DNA of 64,000 bases from Myxococcus guangdongensis (lineage in GTDB: Bacteria; Myxococcota; Myxococcia; Myxococcales; Myxococcaceae). The stretch is taken from positions 558,001-622,000 of the forward strand of contig NZ_JAJVKW010000004.1 in the NCBI RefSeq assembly GCF_024198255.1, written 5' to 3'. Of this stretch, positions 1-8,201 are shown in pieces. How positions within the stretch are numbered: position 1 is the first letter of the stretch; each line of letters begins with the position of its first letter. The position numbers and the translations under genes are program-made. Under the pieces are notes generated by a model. It worked only from the letters and a program-made list of their open reading frames with translations, was not told the DNA's origin and searched no databases.

Positions 1-102
1 GAGATTGCCGCCTCGCGCGTCACGGAGCGGGGCGCGAGCCGCGCGGACGACAAGTTCAGCGAGACGGCGATGGAAGACCGCAAGCGTGAGGGGTACTTCT
101 AG
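1..102 (+). CDS. cysD: Sulfate adenylyltransferase subunit 2 (CysD), C-terminal end only
   Basis: Only the last 33 residues are inside the window, read in frame from base 1 to a TAG stop. They end in DRKREGYF and contain ERGASRADDKF, which match the C-terminal tail I know from CysD, the small ATP-pyrophosphatase subunit of ATP sulfurylase. CysD works with CysN to make adenosine 5'-phosphosulfate from ATP and sulfate in the cytoplasm. The stop codon overlaps the GTG start of cysN by one base (TAGTG), so the two subunits are probably translationally coupled. The gene is cut by the window edge, not broken. Confidence 0.9.
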   Translation, partial: EIAASRVTERGASRADDKFSETAMEDRKREGYF

Positions 103-1358
103 TGGAACTGCTACGCTTCGCGACCGCGGGCTCCGTCGACGACGGCAAGAGCACCCTCATCGGCAGGCTGCTCCACGACACGCGTTCGATTCTGGAAGAC
201 CAGCTGGCCGCCGTGGAGCGCACCAGCCGCGCGCGCGGGGACGAGTACGTCAACCTGGCGCTGCTCCTGGACGGGCTCAAGGCCGAGCGCGAGCAGGGCA
301 TCACCATCGACGTGGCGTACCGCTACTTCGCCACCGCGAGCCGCAAGTTCATCATCGCCGACACGCCCGGGCACCTGCAGTACACGCGCAACATGGTGAC
401 GGGGGCGTCCACGGCGGACCTGGCGCTCATCCTGGTGGACGCGCGCAAGGGAGTGCTGGAGCAGACGCGGCGCCACGCGTTCCTCGCGTCGCTCCTGCGC
501 GTGCCGCACCTGGTGCTGTGCGTGAACAAGATGGACCTGGTGGGCTTCGACGCCGCCGTCTTCGAGGCCATCCGCGAGGAGTTCCGCCAGTTCTCCATGA
601 AGCTGGACGTGACGGACCTGACGTTCATCCCCATCTCCGCGCTGGGCGGGGACAACGTGGTGACGCGCTCGGAGAAGATGCCCTGGTATCAGGGGCCGAC
701 GCTGCTGCACCACCTGGAGAACGTGCACATCGCGTCGGACCGCAACCTCATCCACGTGCGCTTCCCCGTTCAGACGGTCCTGCGGCCCATGTCTTCGAAG
801 TTCCCGGACTACCGCGCGTACGCGGGGCAGGTGCTGGGCGGCGTGCTCAAGCCGGGTGACGAGCTGATGGCGCTGCCGTCCGGCTTCACCACGCGCATCC
901 GCTCGCTGGACCTGGCGGGGCGTCAGGTCGCGCAGGCGTTCCCGCCCATGTCCGTGAATGTCTCGCTGGCGGACGAGCTGGACATCAGCCGGGGCGACCT
1001 GCTGTGCCGCCCGGGCAACCCGCCGCACGTGGGGCAGGATCTGGACGCGATGGTGTGCTGGCTGTCGGAGGGCGTGCCGTTGCAGACGGGCTCGCGGCTG
1101 GCGCTCAAGCACACCACGCGCTCGGTGCGCGCGCAGGTGAAGCAGCTGCACTACCGGCTGGACATCAACACGCTCAGCCGTGACGAGCAGAGCCCCAGGC
1201 TGGCGCTCAACGAGATTGGCCGGGTGACGTTGCGCACCACGGCGCCGTTGTTCTTCGACGCGTACCGCGACAACCGGCACACAGGCAGCTTCATCCTCAT
1301 CGACGAAGCGACGAACGCGACGGTGGGGGCCGGGATGATCAACGGCCCCGCCGTGTGA
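102..1358 (+). CDS. cysN: Sulfate adenylyltransferase subunit 1 (CysN), GTPase
   Basis: CysN is the elongation-factor-like GTPase subunit that drives APS synthesis by CysD. The 418-residue product shows the GTPase signatures in order: GSVDDGKST near residue 10 (P-loop), DTPGH near 88 (G3) and NKMD near 143 (G4), followed by EF-Tu-like beta-barrel domains. I chose the GTG start because GAGGGGT lies a suitable distance upstream and it overlaps the cysD stop. The protein is somewhat shorter than CysN from enterobacteria, which is about 470 residues. It is not fused to APS kinase; that activity is in the next gene, 7 bp downstream. The cysD-cysN-cysC order is a classical sulfate-activation operon. 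Confidence 0.95.
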   Translation: MELLRFATAGSVDDGKSTLIGRLLHDTRSILEDQLAAVERTSRARGDEYVNLALLLDGLKAEREQGITIDVAYRYFATASRKFIIADTPGHLQYTRNMVTGASTADLALILVDARKGVLEQTRRHAFLASLLRVPHLVLCVNKMDLVGFDAAVFEAIREEFRQFSMKLDVTDLTFIPISALGGDNVVTRSEKMPWYQGPTLLHHLENVHIASDRNLIHVRFPVQTVLRPMSSKFPDYRAYAGQVLGGVLKPGDELMALPSGFTTRIRSLDLAGRQVAQAFPPMSVNVSLADELDISRGDLLCRPGNPPHVGQDLDAMVCWLSEGVPLQTGSRLALKHTTRSVRAQVKQLHYRLDINTLSRDEQSPRLALNEIGRVTLRTTAPLFFDAYRDNRHTGSFILIDEATNATVGAGMINGPAV

Positions 1359-1365
1359 GGTGCGC

Positions 1366-1917
1366 ATGAACCGGCAGGGCTTCATCCTCTGGCTGACGGG
1401 CATGTCGGGCGCGGGCAAGAGCACGCTCTCGCGGGCGCTCCGGGAGCGGCTGGCCCCCGAGCGCGCCGTGGAGGTGCTGGACGGTGACGAGGTGCGCACG
1501 TGGCTCACGCGCGGCTTGGGCTTCTCGCGCGAGGACCGCGAGGAGAACGCGCGGCGCATCGGCCATGTGGCGCGGCTGCTCGCCCGGCACGGCGTGGGCG
1601 TCATCGTCGCGGCCATCTCTCCGTACCAAGGCTCTCGCGCGGAGGTGCGCGCGCTGGCGGCCCAGGTGCAGGTGGACTTCGTGGAGGTCTACATCGAGGC
1701 GCCCCTGGACGCGCTCATCTCCCGCGACGTGAAGGGGCTCTACAAGAAGGCGCTGGCGGGGGAGCTGCCGCACTTCACCGGCGTCTCGGACCCCTACGAG
1801 GCCCCGGAGTCGCCGGACGTCACGGTCCGCTCGGCGACGGAGCCGGTGGAGGCGGGCGTGGAGCGCGTGCTGGACGCGCTCCGGGCGCGGGGCCACCTGT
1901 CGCCCCGCGCCGCGTGA
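1366..1917 (+). CDS. cysC: Adenylylsulfate kinase (APS kinase)
   Basis: APS kinase phosphorylates APS at the 3' position to PAPS, the activated sulfate used for assimilation and sulfation. The product is 183 residues, near the usual 180-200. It shows the P-loop GMSGAGKST at residues 12-20, a DGDEVR segment, and the LFARGHG-like APS-binding region in family-typical form (FSREDREEN, then ISPYQGSR). An in-frame GTG exists at 1360, but the Shine-Dalgarno-like GAGGTG lies just before the ATG at 1366, so I prefer the ATG. It is the last gene of the cys operon and converges with the CmlA-like gene, leaving only 7 bp between stops and no room for a conventional terminator. Confidence 0.93.
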   Translation: MNRQGFILWLTGMSGAGKSTLSRALRERLAPERAVEVLDGDEVRTWLTRGLGFSREDREENARRIGHVARLLARHGVGVIVAAISPYQGSRAEVRALAAQVQVDFVEVYIEAPLDALISRDVKGLYKKALAGELPHFTGVSDPYEAPESPDVTVRSATEPVEAGVERVLDALRARGHLSPRAA

Positions 1918-1924
1918 GCCTCCG

Positions 1925-3511
1925 CTAGAGCACGCGCTCCATGCGCACGTACGGGCGCTCGGCCTGGATGCCCTTGGCGCGGCAGTGCTCCAGGTACTTG
2001 TTGGACTCGATGAGCTGGGGCGCCGTCTCGTCGTAGACGAGGATCATCACGTGGCGCAGCCAGGGCTCCTGACCCATGGCGTAGACGTAGACCTCCTTGG
2101 GCGTCAGGTAGTTGGAGATCTCCGCCGCGCGGGCGCAGTCGGAGCCGTTGAGGCGCCGGGCCTGGTCCATCTTCCGGGGCAGGGGGTTGGTGAGCAGCGG
2201 GCCGTACATCCAGCTCATCGGGCCGCCCTCGCACTCCATGCCGAGGAAGAGGATGTCGATGGGTCCGATGATGTCGCGCAGGTGCTGGTACATCCGAGGC
2301 TCGAGCGCGTTGGAGTCCGCCGCCATCAGGATGGACTTGCCGCCCAGCCGCACCAGGTGCGCCGTCTTCGCCTGGATGGCCAGGTCGCTGTGCTCGCCGA
2401 TGAAGGGCAGGCCGGTGATGGAGCCGCCGGGGATTTGAATCTCCTGCAGGTCGTCGATCTCCACCACGTTCTTGAAGCCCGTGGCCTGGAGCATCAGCCG
2501 CAGTGAGGGGTCCGCCAGCGAGTTGCCGTTGTTGCGCGGGACGATGATGGTGCCCACGCGGTGACGCAGCTGGATGAGCGTCTCCATCATCAGGTGGTCG
2601 GCGTGGCCGTGGGTGATGACCACGTAGTCCACGTGCTCGGGCAGGTCCGCGTGGGTGTAGCGCGGCAGGTCCGTGGGGAACTCGTAGCTGATGACGGGGT
2701 CGGTGAGGATGCTCACCTCCTTGGTCTCCAGCAGCACGCACGCGTGGCCGAAGTAGCGCACGCGCACGCCCTCGCCGTCATAGCGGGCGGCCTTGCGCGG
2801 CACGACGTCGGTGAAGAGGTCGGCGAACGCGGCGGCGGCCTTGGACGGCACGCCGAGCATCTCCGCCACCTGGCCCGGGGAGCCCGGCGTGTGGCGCATG
2901 CGGAACAGCGCGTCCAGGCCCTCGTGGCGGAAGGGCACGTTGAGCCAGATGGGCGTGTCCTCCTCCAGGCGCGGCGTGCTGAAGATGTACGGGCGCCAGT
3001 CGCCGTCCACCTGCGTCAGCGTCACGCTCTGCGAGGACTCCTGGTAGAAGCGGCTCTTGTAGAGCAGAGGCTCGATGAACCGGGCGCTGGCGCGGTTGCT
3101 CAAGTCGTACGTGAGCTCCACGTAGCCGCGCAGCAGGTCGGGCACCTTGGAATAGAGCGCCTCCAGAGAGCCGCCGTTGTTGGGCGCGAGCAGCTGCTCC
3201 AGCTCACCCACCGCCTTGGTGTAGGCGAGCATGTGGGCCTGCTCCTTCTGCGTGCGCTCCAGGAGCTCCTTCACGCGCGGGGCCTTGGCCGTGGGGTGGT
3301 TGATGAAGGGCCCGCCCATCAACATGGGGTTCTTCAGCGCGGCCACGTGCACGTCCGGGTTCGCGACGAACGACTGCATCAGCTTCTGGTGCAGGTTCGT
3401 GACGAACAGGGGCGCGGTGGCTGGCGAGAGCAGGTACCACCACGCGTACCACTGGTTGTACAGCGGCTCGATCGCCACGTTGGGCTTGAGGTACATCGGT
3501 CGGTCCAGCAT
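1925..3511 (-). CDS. CmlA-type non-haem diiron beta-hydroxylase homologue (metallo-beta-lactamase fold)
   Basis: The 528-residue length and layout match the CmlA family, diiron monooxygenases that beta-hydroxylate amino acids tethered to an NRPS carrier protein. Residues 1-240 form the family-type N-terminal domain, with WYAWWYLLSPAT at 21-32 and MGGPF at 65-69. Residues 250-528 are a metallo-beta-lactamase fold with THGHADH giving candidate ligands H301, H303, D305 and H306. Next come E373 in GEHSD and D399 in AADS. Glu in place of the usual beta-lactamase His is the hallmark that separates CmlA from zinc hydrolases, and the spacing follows the CmlA ligand set as I remember it. The ATG at 3511 follows GGAG; upstream in-frame codons lack a ribosome site. 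A plain hydrolase is the alternative. Its substrate may be the Asn or Ser/Thr module of the nearby cluster, which is an inference. Confidence 0.75.
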   Translation of the reverse strand: MLDRPMYLKPNVAIEPLYNQWYAWWYLLSPATAPLFVTNLHQKLMQSFVANPDVHVAALKNPMLMGGPFINHPTAKAPRVKELLERTQKEQAHMLAYTKAVGELEQLLAPNNGGSLEALYSKVPDLLRGYVELTYDLSNRASARFIEPLLYKSRFYQESSQSVTLTQVDGDWRPYIFSTPRLEEDTPIWLNVPFRHEGLDALFRMRHTPGSPGQVAEMLGVPSKAAAAFADLFTDVVPRKAARYDGEGVRVRYFGHACVLLETKEVSILTDPVISYEFPTDLPRYTHADLPEHVDYVVITHGHADHLMMETLIQLRHRVGTIIVPRNNGNSLADPSLRLMLQATGFKNVVEIDDLQEIQIPGGSITGLPFIGEHSDLAIQAKTAHLVRLGGKSILMAADSNALEPRMYQHLRDIIGPIDILFLGMECEGGPMSWMYGPLLTNPLPRKMDQARRLNGSDCARAAEISNYLTPKEVYVYAMGQEPWLRHVMILVYDETAPQLIESNKYLEHCRAKGIQAERPYVRMERVL

Positions 3512-3727
3512 CGGTTCTCCAGGCGAGCTTCGATTATCGAGGAGGGCTCGGAGACTGGGAAGCCCCAGGTGACGGCTGGTCGCCCGCCGAGCGCGTGTAG
3601 GGCTCTGGGTCCACACGGGGTGCGTCTTCCTGGAGCGGCTTCCTGTTCGCTCGGCTTTCCCGTGCGCTACGATTGCGTCGGAGTTTCAAGAGTGCGCAGG
3701 TTTTGCGCGTCATCGGGTGGAGACATC
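3512..3727. promoter_or_regulatory. Divergent intergenic region between CmlA-like and aminotransferase genes
   Basis: These 216 bp separate two divergently transcribed genes, so both promoters must lie here or inside the neighbouring genes. I see no convincing sigma-70 hexamer pair or perfect palindrome. The only clear elements are the ribosome sites at the two ends: GGAG before the minus-strand ATG and GGTGGAG before the plus-strand GTG. Confidence 0.35.
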
Positions 3728-4930
3728 GTGAAAGCTCCGTCGAGCGTGGGCGAGTTGCCGTTGGCGTCGTGGGCGCGGGGGCTGGGGCCGTCCGCCATCC
3801 AGGACATGTTGCAGAAGATCACGCGGCCGGGGGTGTACTCGCTGGCCCTGGGGTTGCCAGCGGCGGAGCTGTTCCCGACGGAGGGGATGGCGGAGGCGGC
3901 GGCGCGGGTGCTGGCGGAGGAGGGGCAGGCGTTGCAGTACTCGGCGACGCTGGAGCCCTTGCGCGAGCAGGTGGTGGCGCTGATGGCGAAGCGGGGCGTG
4001 CGGTGCTCGCCGGAGCAGGTGTTCCTGACGACGGGGGCGCAGCAGGGGATGAACCTGCTGGCGCGGCTCTTGTTGGAGCCGGGGCGGAGCGTGTTGTTGG
4101 AGGACCGGGTGTACTCGGGGTTCCAGCAGGTGCTCGCGCCCTACGACGTGCGTCGGGTTCCGGTGCGGAGGGATGCGCGCACGGGGTTGGACCTGGACGG
4201 GATGCAGGCGCTGCTCGCTGCGGGCGAGCGGCCGGCGCTGTTCTACACGATGAGCGACGGGCACAACCCGCTGGGGACCAGCCTCGCGCTGTCGGCGCGG
4301 GAGCGGCTCGCGGGCCTGGCGCGCGAGTACCGGATGCCCATCATCGAGGATGATGCGTACGGGTTCCTGCACTACGAGGAGGGCGGGGCGATTGCGCCGG
4401 TGAAGGCGCTGGAGTCGGAGTGGGTGTTCTACGTCGGCTCGTTCTCGAAGATTCTCGCGCCGGCGCTGCGGGTGGGCTGGGTGGTGGTGCCGGAGTGGAT
4501 GGTGTCCCGGCTGGCGACGGTGAAGGAGGCGAGCGACATCGACACGACGACCTTCCCGCAGCGGATGGTGCTGGCGTTCCTCCAGTCGGGACGGTTGGAG
4601 GGGCATCTGGAGACGCTGCGGCGCGAGTACCGGCTGCGGCGGGACACGTTGCTGAAGGCGCTGGAGACGCAGCTGCCGGCGGGCGCGACGTGGACGACGC
4701 CCACGAGCGGGATGTTCGTCTGGGTGGAGCTGCCCGAGGGGATGGACAGCACGGGGTTGCTGTCACGCGCGCTGGAGACGCAGCAGGTGGCGTACCTGCC
4801 GGGGCAGGCCTTCGCGGTGAAGGGTGGGCGCTCGGCGTCGCATGGCCTGCGGCTGAACTTCTCCGCCTGCTCGCCGGAGCGGATCACCGAGGCGGTGCGC
4901 AGGTTGGGTGAGGTCTTGCGGGCCCGGTGA
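3728..4930 (+). CDS. PLP-dependent aminotransferase, fold type I (class I/II, 2-aminoadipate/MocR-like)
   Basis: The 400-residue product is a fold-type-I aminotransferase that moves an amino group between an amino acid and a 2-oxo acid using pyridoxal phosphate. The Schiff-base lysine is K241 in SFSKILAP, and the cofactor pair D208/Y211 lies in IIEDDAYG. A DGHNPLG segment replaces the more common NPxG with Q/H variation, and a C-terminal R lies in LRLNFSA for the substrate carboxylate. This pattern resembles LysN/2-aminoadipate and aromatic aminotransferases, but I cannot name the substrate. The GTG start follows GGTGGAG; the reading frame is open far upstream, antisense to the CmlA-like gene, and that extension is not coding. 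It could supply an amino acid for the cluster or be housekeeping. Confidence 0.85.
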   Translation: MKAPSSVGELPLASWARGLGPSAIQDMLQKITRPGVYSLALGLPAAELFPTEGMAEAAARVLAEEGQALQYSATLEPLREQVVALMAKRGVRCSPEQVFLTTGAQQGMNLLARLLLEPGRSVLLEDRVYSGFQQVLAPYDVRRVPVRRDARTGLDLDGMQALLAAGERPALFYTMSDGHNPLGTSLALSARERLAGLAREYRMPIIEDDAYGFLHYEEGGAIAPVKALESEWVFYVGSFSKILAPALRVGWVVVPEWMVSRLATVKEASDIDTTTFPQRMVLAFLQSGRLEGHLETLRREYRLRRDTLLKALETQLPAGATWTTPTSGMFVWVELPEGMDSTGLLSRALETQQVAYLPGQAFAVKGGRSASHGLRLNFSACSPERITEAVRRLGEVLRAR

Positions 4931-5052
4931 ATCGGGTGGCTGGCTCTTGGTTGAAGGGCCATCTTGGCGCGACCCAGGGCGAGGTGACTGTTTCGAGAGC
5001 GTGTCCCTGGTGCCGCGTGCACGATTGATGTCTTGTGATAGGGGCGTTCCAA

Positions 5053-5433
5053 ATGGGCATTCTTGTGGACGTGAAGTGCTCGTCGTTCATCCTTCCCGAA
5101 AGTGTCCTCGACCCGGCGCTCGCCGCCTTGAAGGCGCTGGCCGAAGATCGTCCCGGTGAGTTCCACGAACCGGACGGCGTGCTCGAAGCAACCGACTTGC
5201 TTGGCGCGGTCAATGCCGATGGTTGGGAAGTCGAACGTGACGCCAACGGATTGACGCGTCTTTGGTACGGCGGCGACAAAGCCCCCCACGACAGCGATGA
5301 AGAGTGGCCACGGTCGATCTTCGAGACGCTCGCACCATTCGCGACGGCAGGCGCAGTCGAGGTCTTCTTCGACGGTGAGCGCGCCTGGGCACTTCGTCTT
5401 GCTGACGGGGAGTTGACGGTCGAAAGCGACTGA
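5053..5433 (+). CDS. Small hypothetical protein
   Basis: I do not recognise this 126-residue protein. It is acidic, soluble-looking, has no signal peptide or membrane segment, and is rich in Asp/Glu and Trp/Phe (for example FETLAPF and VEVFFDGERAW). The ATG was chosen because AGGGG precedes it; an in-frame GTG at 5035 is the alternative. It lies about 120 bp downstream of the aminotransferase and converges with the lipase gene. Its codon use is slightly less GC-extreme than its neighbours (GAT, CGT, TTG appear more often), which may reflect a recent arrival. Coding status rests on the clean frame, start context and GC bias. Confidence 0.6.
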   Translation: MGILVDVKCSSFILPESVLDPALAALKALAEDRPGEFHEPDGVLEATDLLGAVNADGWEVERDANGLTRLWYGGDKAPHDSDEEWPRSIFETLAPFATAGAVEVFFDGERAWALRLADGELTVESD

Positions 5434-5540
5434 AGCGGGCCGCGGAGCATCCGCCCTATGCCTGGGCCCAATTCAGGCACGCACGCTTCGATGCGGGGCG
5501 TCACGCATGTGACCGCGTCGTGCCAACCCGACGGTTGTCG

Positions 5541-6500
5541 TCAGTGCGCGGCGGCGCTCGGTGGGATGTGTGCCTCCACCCAGCTCACGATGTCTGCGAC
5601 GACCTTGGCCGCGTCGGGTTCGTGCGCGAGGTCGTGGCGTTGGCCTTCGTAGATGATGAGGCGCTTGTCGGTGCTCGTGGCCTGGGCCACCAGGGCGCGG
5701 CTGCCATCGATGGAGGTGATGACGTCCTCGCCCCCGTGCACCACCAGCAGTGGGAGCTTGAGGTCCTGGAATTTCCCCTCGAGCGCTTCGATGGAGGCGA
5801 TGAGCGCCTTGGCGGAGCCCGCGGGCAGCCGCTCGTGGGTGATGAGGGGATCCGCGAGGAACCGTTCCTTCTCCGGGCCGTCGTGCAGGAACATCTCGCT
5901 GTCCAGGTCCTGCGCGGGCAGGCCGGGGAGGAGTGTGCCGAAGATCTTCGCCAGGCGCGTGTCGAAGCCGGATACGCCGGGAGGGAGCACGATGCCCGCG
6001 CCGCTCAGGATGAGCCCTGACACGCCGGGGCCGTGCTGGAGCACGTAGTGCGTGGCGATGAGTCCGCCCATGCTGTGGCCGAACACCACCACCGGCACGT
6101 CCGGGTGTCTGGCGCGGGCATCCTGGACGACGCCGCCCACGTCATCCACCAACTGCTGCATCGACTCCATGCGCTGGCGGTCCCCACCGGAATGTCCGTG
6201 GCCCCGGTGGTCCTGCGCGACGACGGCGAACCCCTGGGCTTGGAGCGCCTCCGCGAGCCGGCCGTAGCGGTCGGAGTAGTCCCGCAGGCCGTGGATGAGG
6301 ACCACCACGCCGCGCACGGGCGGGCGGGCGGGCTCCCACCGGACGCTGCTCAGGCACAGGCCGTCGGAGGCGGTCCGTTCAAAGCCGGGGGACGTGGCGG
6401 GACGCGTGCGGCACGCGGTGGAGGCCGCCGCGCAGCCCTGCAGCAGGGCCAGCGCGGCCAGGGCGGTGAAGAACAGGACGACGGCGAAGGGCTTGTTCAT
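5541..6500 (-). CDS. Alpha/beta-hydrolase lipoprotein, monoacylglycerol lipase/lysophospholipase type
   Basis: The 319-residue product has an N-terminal hydrophobic stretch ending in LQGC (C23), a lipobox that predicts a lipid-anchored envelope protein. The rest is an alpha/beta-hydrolase with oxyanion-side HGLRDYS at about 70-76, nucleophile S143 in GHSMGG, acid D259 in HGGEDV and histidine H289 in GQRHD. DHRGHGHS near 98 is typical of monoacylglycerol lipases and PldB-type lysophospholipases. The ATG at 6500 begins MNKPFAV and gives a proper signal sequence, so longer in-frame starts were rejected. It is downstream of and co-directional with the HD-GYP/LuxR gene and may be on the same transcript. 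A role in the cluster is not apparent. Confidence 0.88.
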   Translation of the reverse strand: MNKPFAVVLFFTALAALALLQGCAAASTACRTRPATSPGFERTASDGLCLSSVRWEPARPPVRGVVVLIHGLRDYSDRYGRLAEALQAQGFAVVAQDHRGHGHSGGDRQRMESMQQLVDDVGGVVQDARARHPDVPVVVFGHSMGGLIATHYVLQHGPGVSGLILSGAGIVLPPGVSGFDTRLAKIFGTLLPGLPAQDLDSEMFLHDGPEKERFLADPLITHERLPAGSAKALIASIEALEGKFQDLKLPLLVVHGGEDVITSIDGSRALVAQATSTDKRLIIYEGQRHDLAHEPDAAKVVADIVSWVEAHIPPSAAAH

Positions 6501-6551
6501 GGGGCTCAATGCACCATGAGGTGTTCCTGCCCACATCGGCCAGATGGCGGA

Positions 6552-8060
6552 TCACACGATGCCCGTGCGCGCGGCCACCAGCGAGGCGCCTGCGCGGGTG
6601 CTCACACCCAGCTTTTCGTAGATGTGGATGGTGTGGTGCTGCACCGTGCGGTCCGACACCCCGAGCCTCTCCGCGATCTCCTTGTTCGTCGCTCCTCCCG
6701 CCAGCAGGCGCAGCACGTCCACCTCTCGGGGCGTCAGCGCGGACGTGGGACCAGGGCCCGGCGCGCGCCGGACGTGCTTCGTCCCGGCCACCACCGCGAC
6801 GCAGTCCGCGTCCAGCCGGCCCGCCTTCACCTCGGCATCCAGGGCCTGCCTGGCCAGGGGCGCGGTCCGCGCGGGACGATGGGGACGCTCCTCCTGAAGC
6901 GCGACCCAGACGTCGGCCACCGCGAGCAGTCGCGCGGCCCGGGACAGGGCGGCGGGCGCGAGGCCCCGGGGATAGCCTCCGCCATCCAGTCGCTCGTGAT
7001 GCGCGCCCGCGAGCTTCGCCGCGTCTCTCAGCATGGGCGTGGCGGTGAGCAGCTGCTCGGTGGCGTGGGCATGGCTCCGGGACAGCTCCCGGTCCGAGGG
7101 GCTCCACTCGGGGCGCAGCCACATGCCGGTGGGCAGGGTCACGTGTCCCAGGTCGTGCAGATACGCCGCGAGTTGGAGCGTGGCCTGCTCCGCCACGTCC
7201 AGGCCCAGGCGGGGCGCGGCGGATGCGCACGCTTCCGCCACGCGCCGGGAGTGACCGCGGGTGAAGGGGCTCTGCAGGTCCGCGAAGTCCCCGAAGGTCG
7301 TTGCCAGCGCGGTGGCGTCGATGGTGGGCGGTGATTCGAGCAGGCACGCTTCCGCCGCCTCGATGCGCGCATCCGACAACGTCTGGAGCGCGGCGGTCTG
7401 GGCCAGGGCTCGCTTCGCCCACGTCGGGTCCAGCGTCGTCCCGGATTGCAGCGCCAGGGCCTCCTGCGCGACGGCGGTGCCCGAGCCGACGAAGAAGACG
7501 ACCGCCACATGCGCCGCCTGCGCGACGCGCCCGACTTCACACAGGTTCGTGCCGCCCAGGCGGCGCGGCCCTCCCGTGCCATCCCAGCGCTCGTAGGCCT
7601 CATCCAGCCCTTGGAGGACCCGCGTGTCCAGCCCCAGGCCGGAGGCGAGCAGCCGCGCCGCGCCGCATGCCTCCGCGAACCATTCCGAGCGCAGCCGCCG
7701 CGATGACGTCAGCAGTCGCGCCAGTCCGACGGCGCGGCGAGGCAGACTGGGGTTGGCCTCCAGGACGGAACGCACGACATGCTCGGGGCGGCCCGTGTCC
7801 CCGCGCAGCAGGTTGCGGCGCAGGTGGACGTCATTTCCCAGTCGGGACTCCTCGGCCGCGTAGGCGGTGCAGCCCAGGTGGCGCAGCAGGCCCACATAGA
7901 AGGCGGCCCGGGCGTCGTCCTGGGACAGGCCGCCGTCCAGCGCCAACTCCAGCGCGAACAGACCGGTCAGCAGGCTCTTCTCCCCCTCCAGTCCATTGGC
8001 GAGGTCGAGCACGGAGGACAGCGCGGAGAGCGAAGCCACCGGATCCTGGCGCAGGTTCAT
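6552..8060 (-). CDS. HD-GYP domain regulator with C-terminal LuxR-type HTH
   Basis: The 502-residue product combines a phosphodiesterase-type domain with a DNA-binding domain. Residues 255-390 contain an HD-GYP signature: GHSRRVAEA at 269-277, HD at 302-303, HHERLDGGGYP at 354-364. Residues 440-502 are a LuxR/FixJ helix-turn-helix (LTPREVDVLRLL, then NKEIAERLGVSDRTVQHH). The N-terminal half looks like a degenerate copy, with RHLGC near 60 and ERWDGTGGP near 157-164 in the HD and GYP positions. HD-GYP domains hydrolyse cyclic di-GMP or related nucleotides, so the protein may couple nucleotide level or breakdown to transcription. It lies directly after the proline-activation genes on the same strand, which makes it a candidate regulator of the cluster (inference). 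The ATG at 8060 starts MNLRQDP; its ribosome site is weak. Confidence 0.85.
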   Translation of the reverse strand: MNLRQDPVASLSALSSVLDLANGLEGEKSLLTGLFALELALDGGLSQDDARAAFYVGLLRHLGCTAYAAEESRLGNDVHLRRNLLRGDTGRPEHVVRSVLEANPSLPRRAVGLARLLTSSRRLRSEWFAEACGAARLLASGLGLDTRVLQGLDEAYERWDGTGGPRRLGGTNLCEVGRVAQAAHVAVVFFVGSGTAVAQEALALQSGTTLDPTWAKRALAQTAALQTLSDARIEAAEACLLESPPTIDATALATTFGDFADLQSPFTRGHSRRVAEACASAAPRLGLDVAEQATLQLAAYLHDLGHVTLPTGMWLRPEWSPSDRELSRSHAHATEQLLTATPMLRDAAKLAGAHHERLDGGGYPRGLAPAALSRAARLLAVADVWVALQEERPHRPARTAPLARQALDAEVKAGRLDADCVAVVAGTKHVRRAPGPGPTSALTPREVDVLRLLAGGATNKEIAERLGVSDRTVQHHTIHIYEKLGVSTRAGASLVAARTGIV

Positions 8061-8201
8061 CACGGCAAGAGCTTGGCACGGAGCACGTGCCCAGAGCACA
8101 GCGGTTGCTGCTTGCCGATGGCGGACTCGCCCGGTCCTCGCCCATCGCCTGGGACTGTTCTCGGGTGGAGCGAATCGTGGAGGCGGAGGGAGCACGTCCC
8201 T

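Noticed and set aside
2561-3727. Upstream in-frame extension of the aminotransferase
   Set aside because: The extension is antisense to the CmlA-like gene, has low-complexity composition and no aminotransferase similarity; the GTG at 3728 has a good ribosome site.
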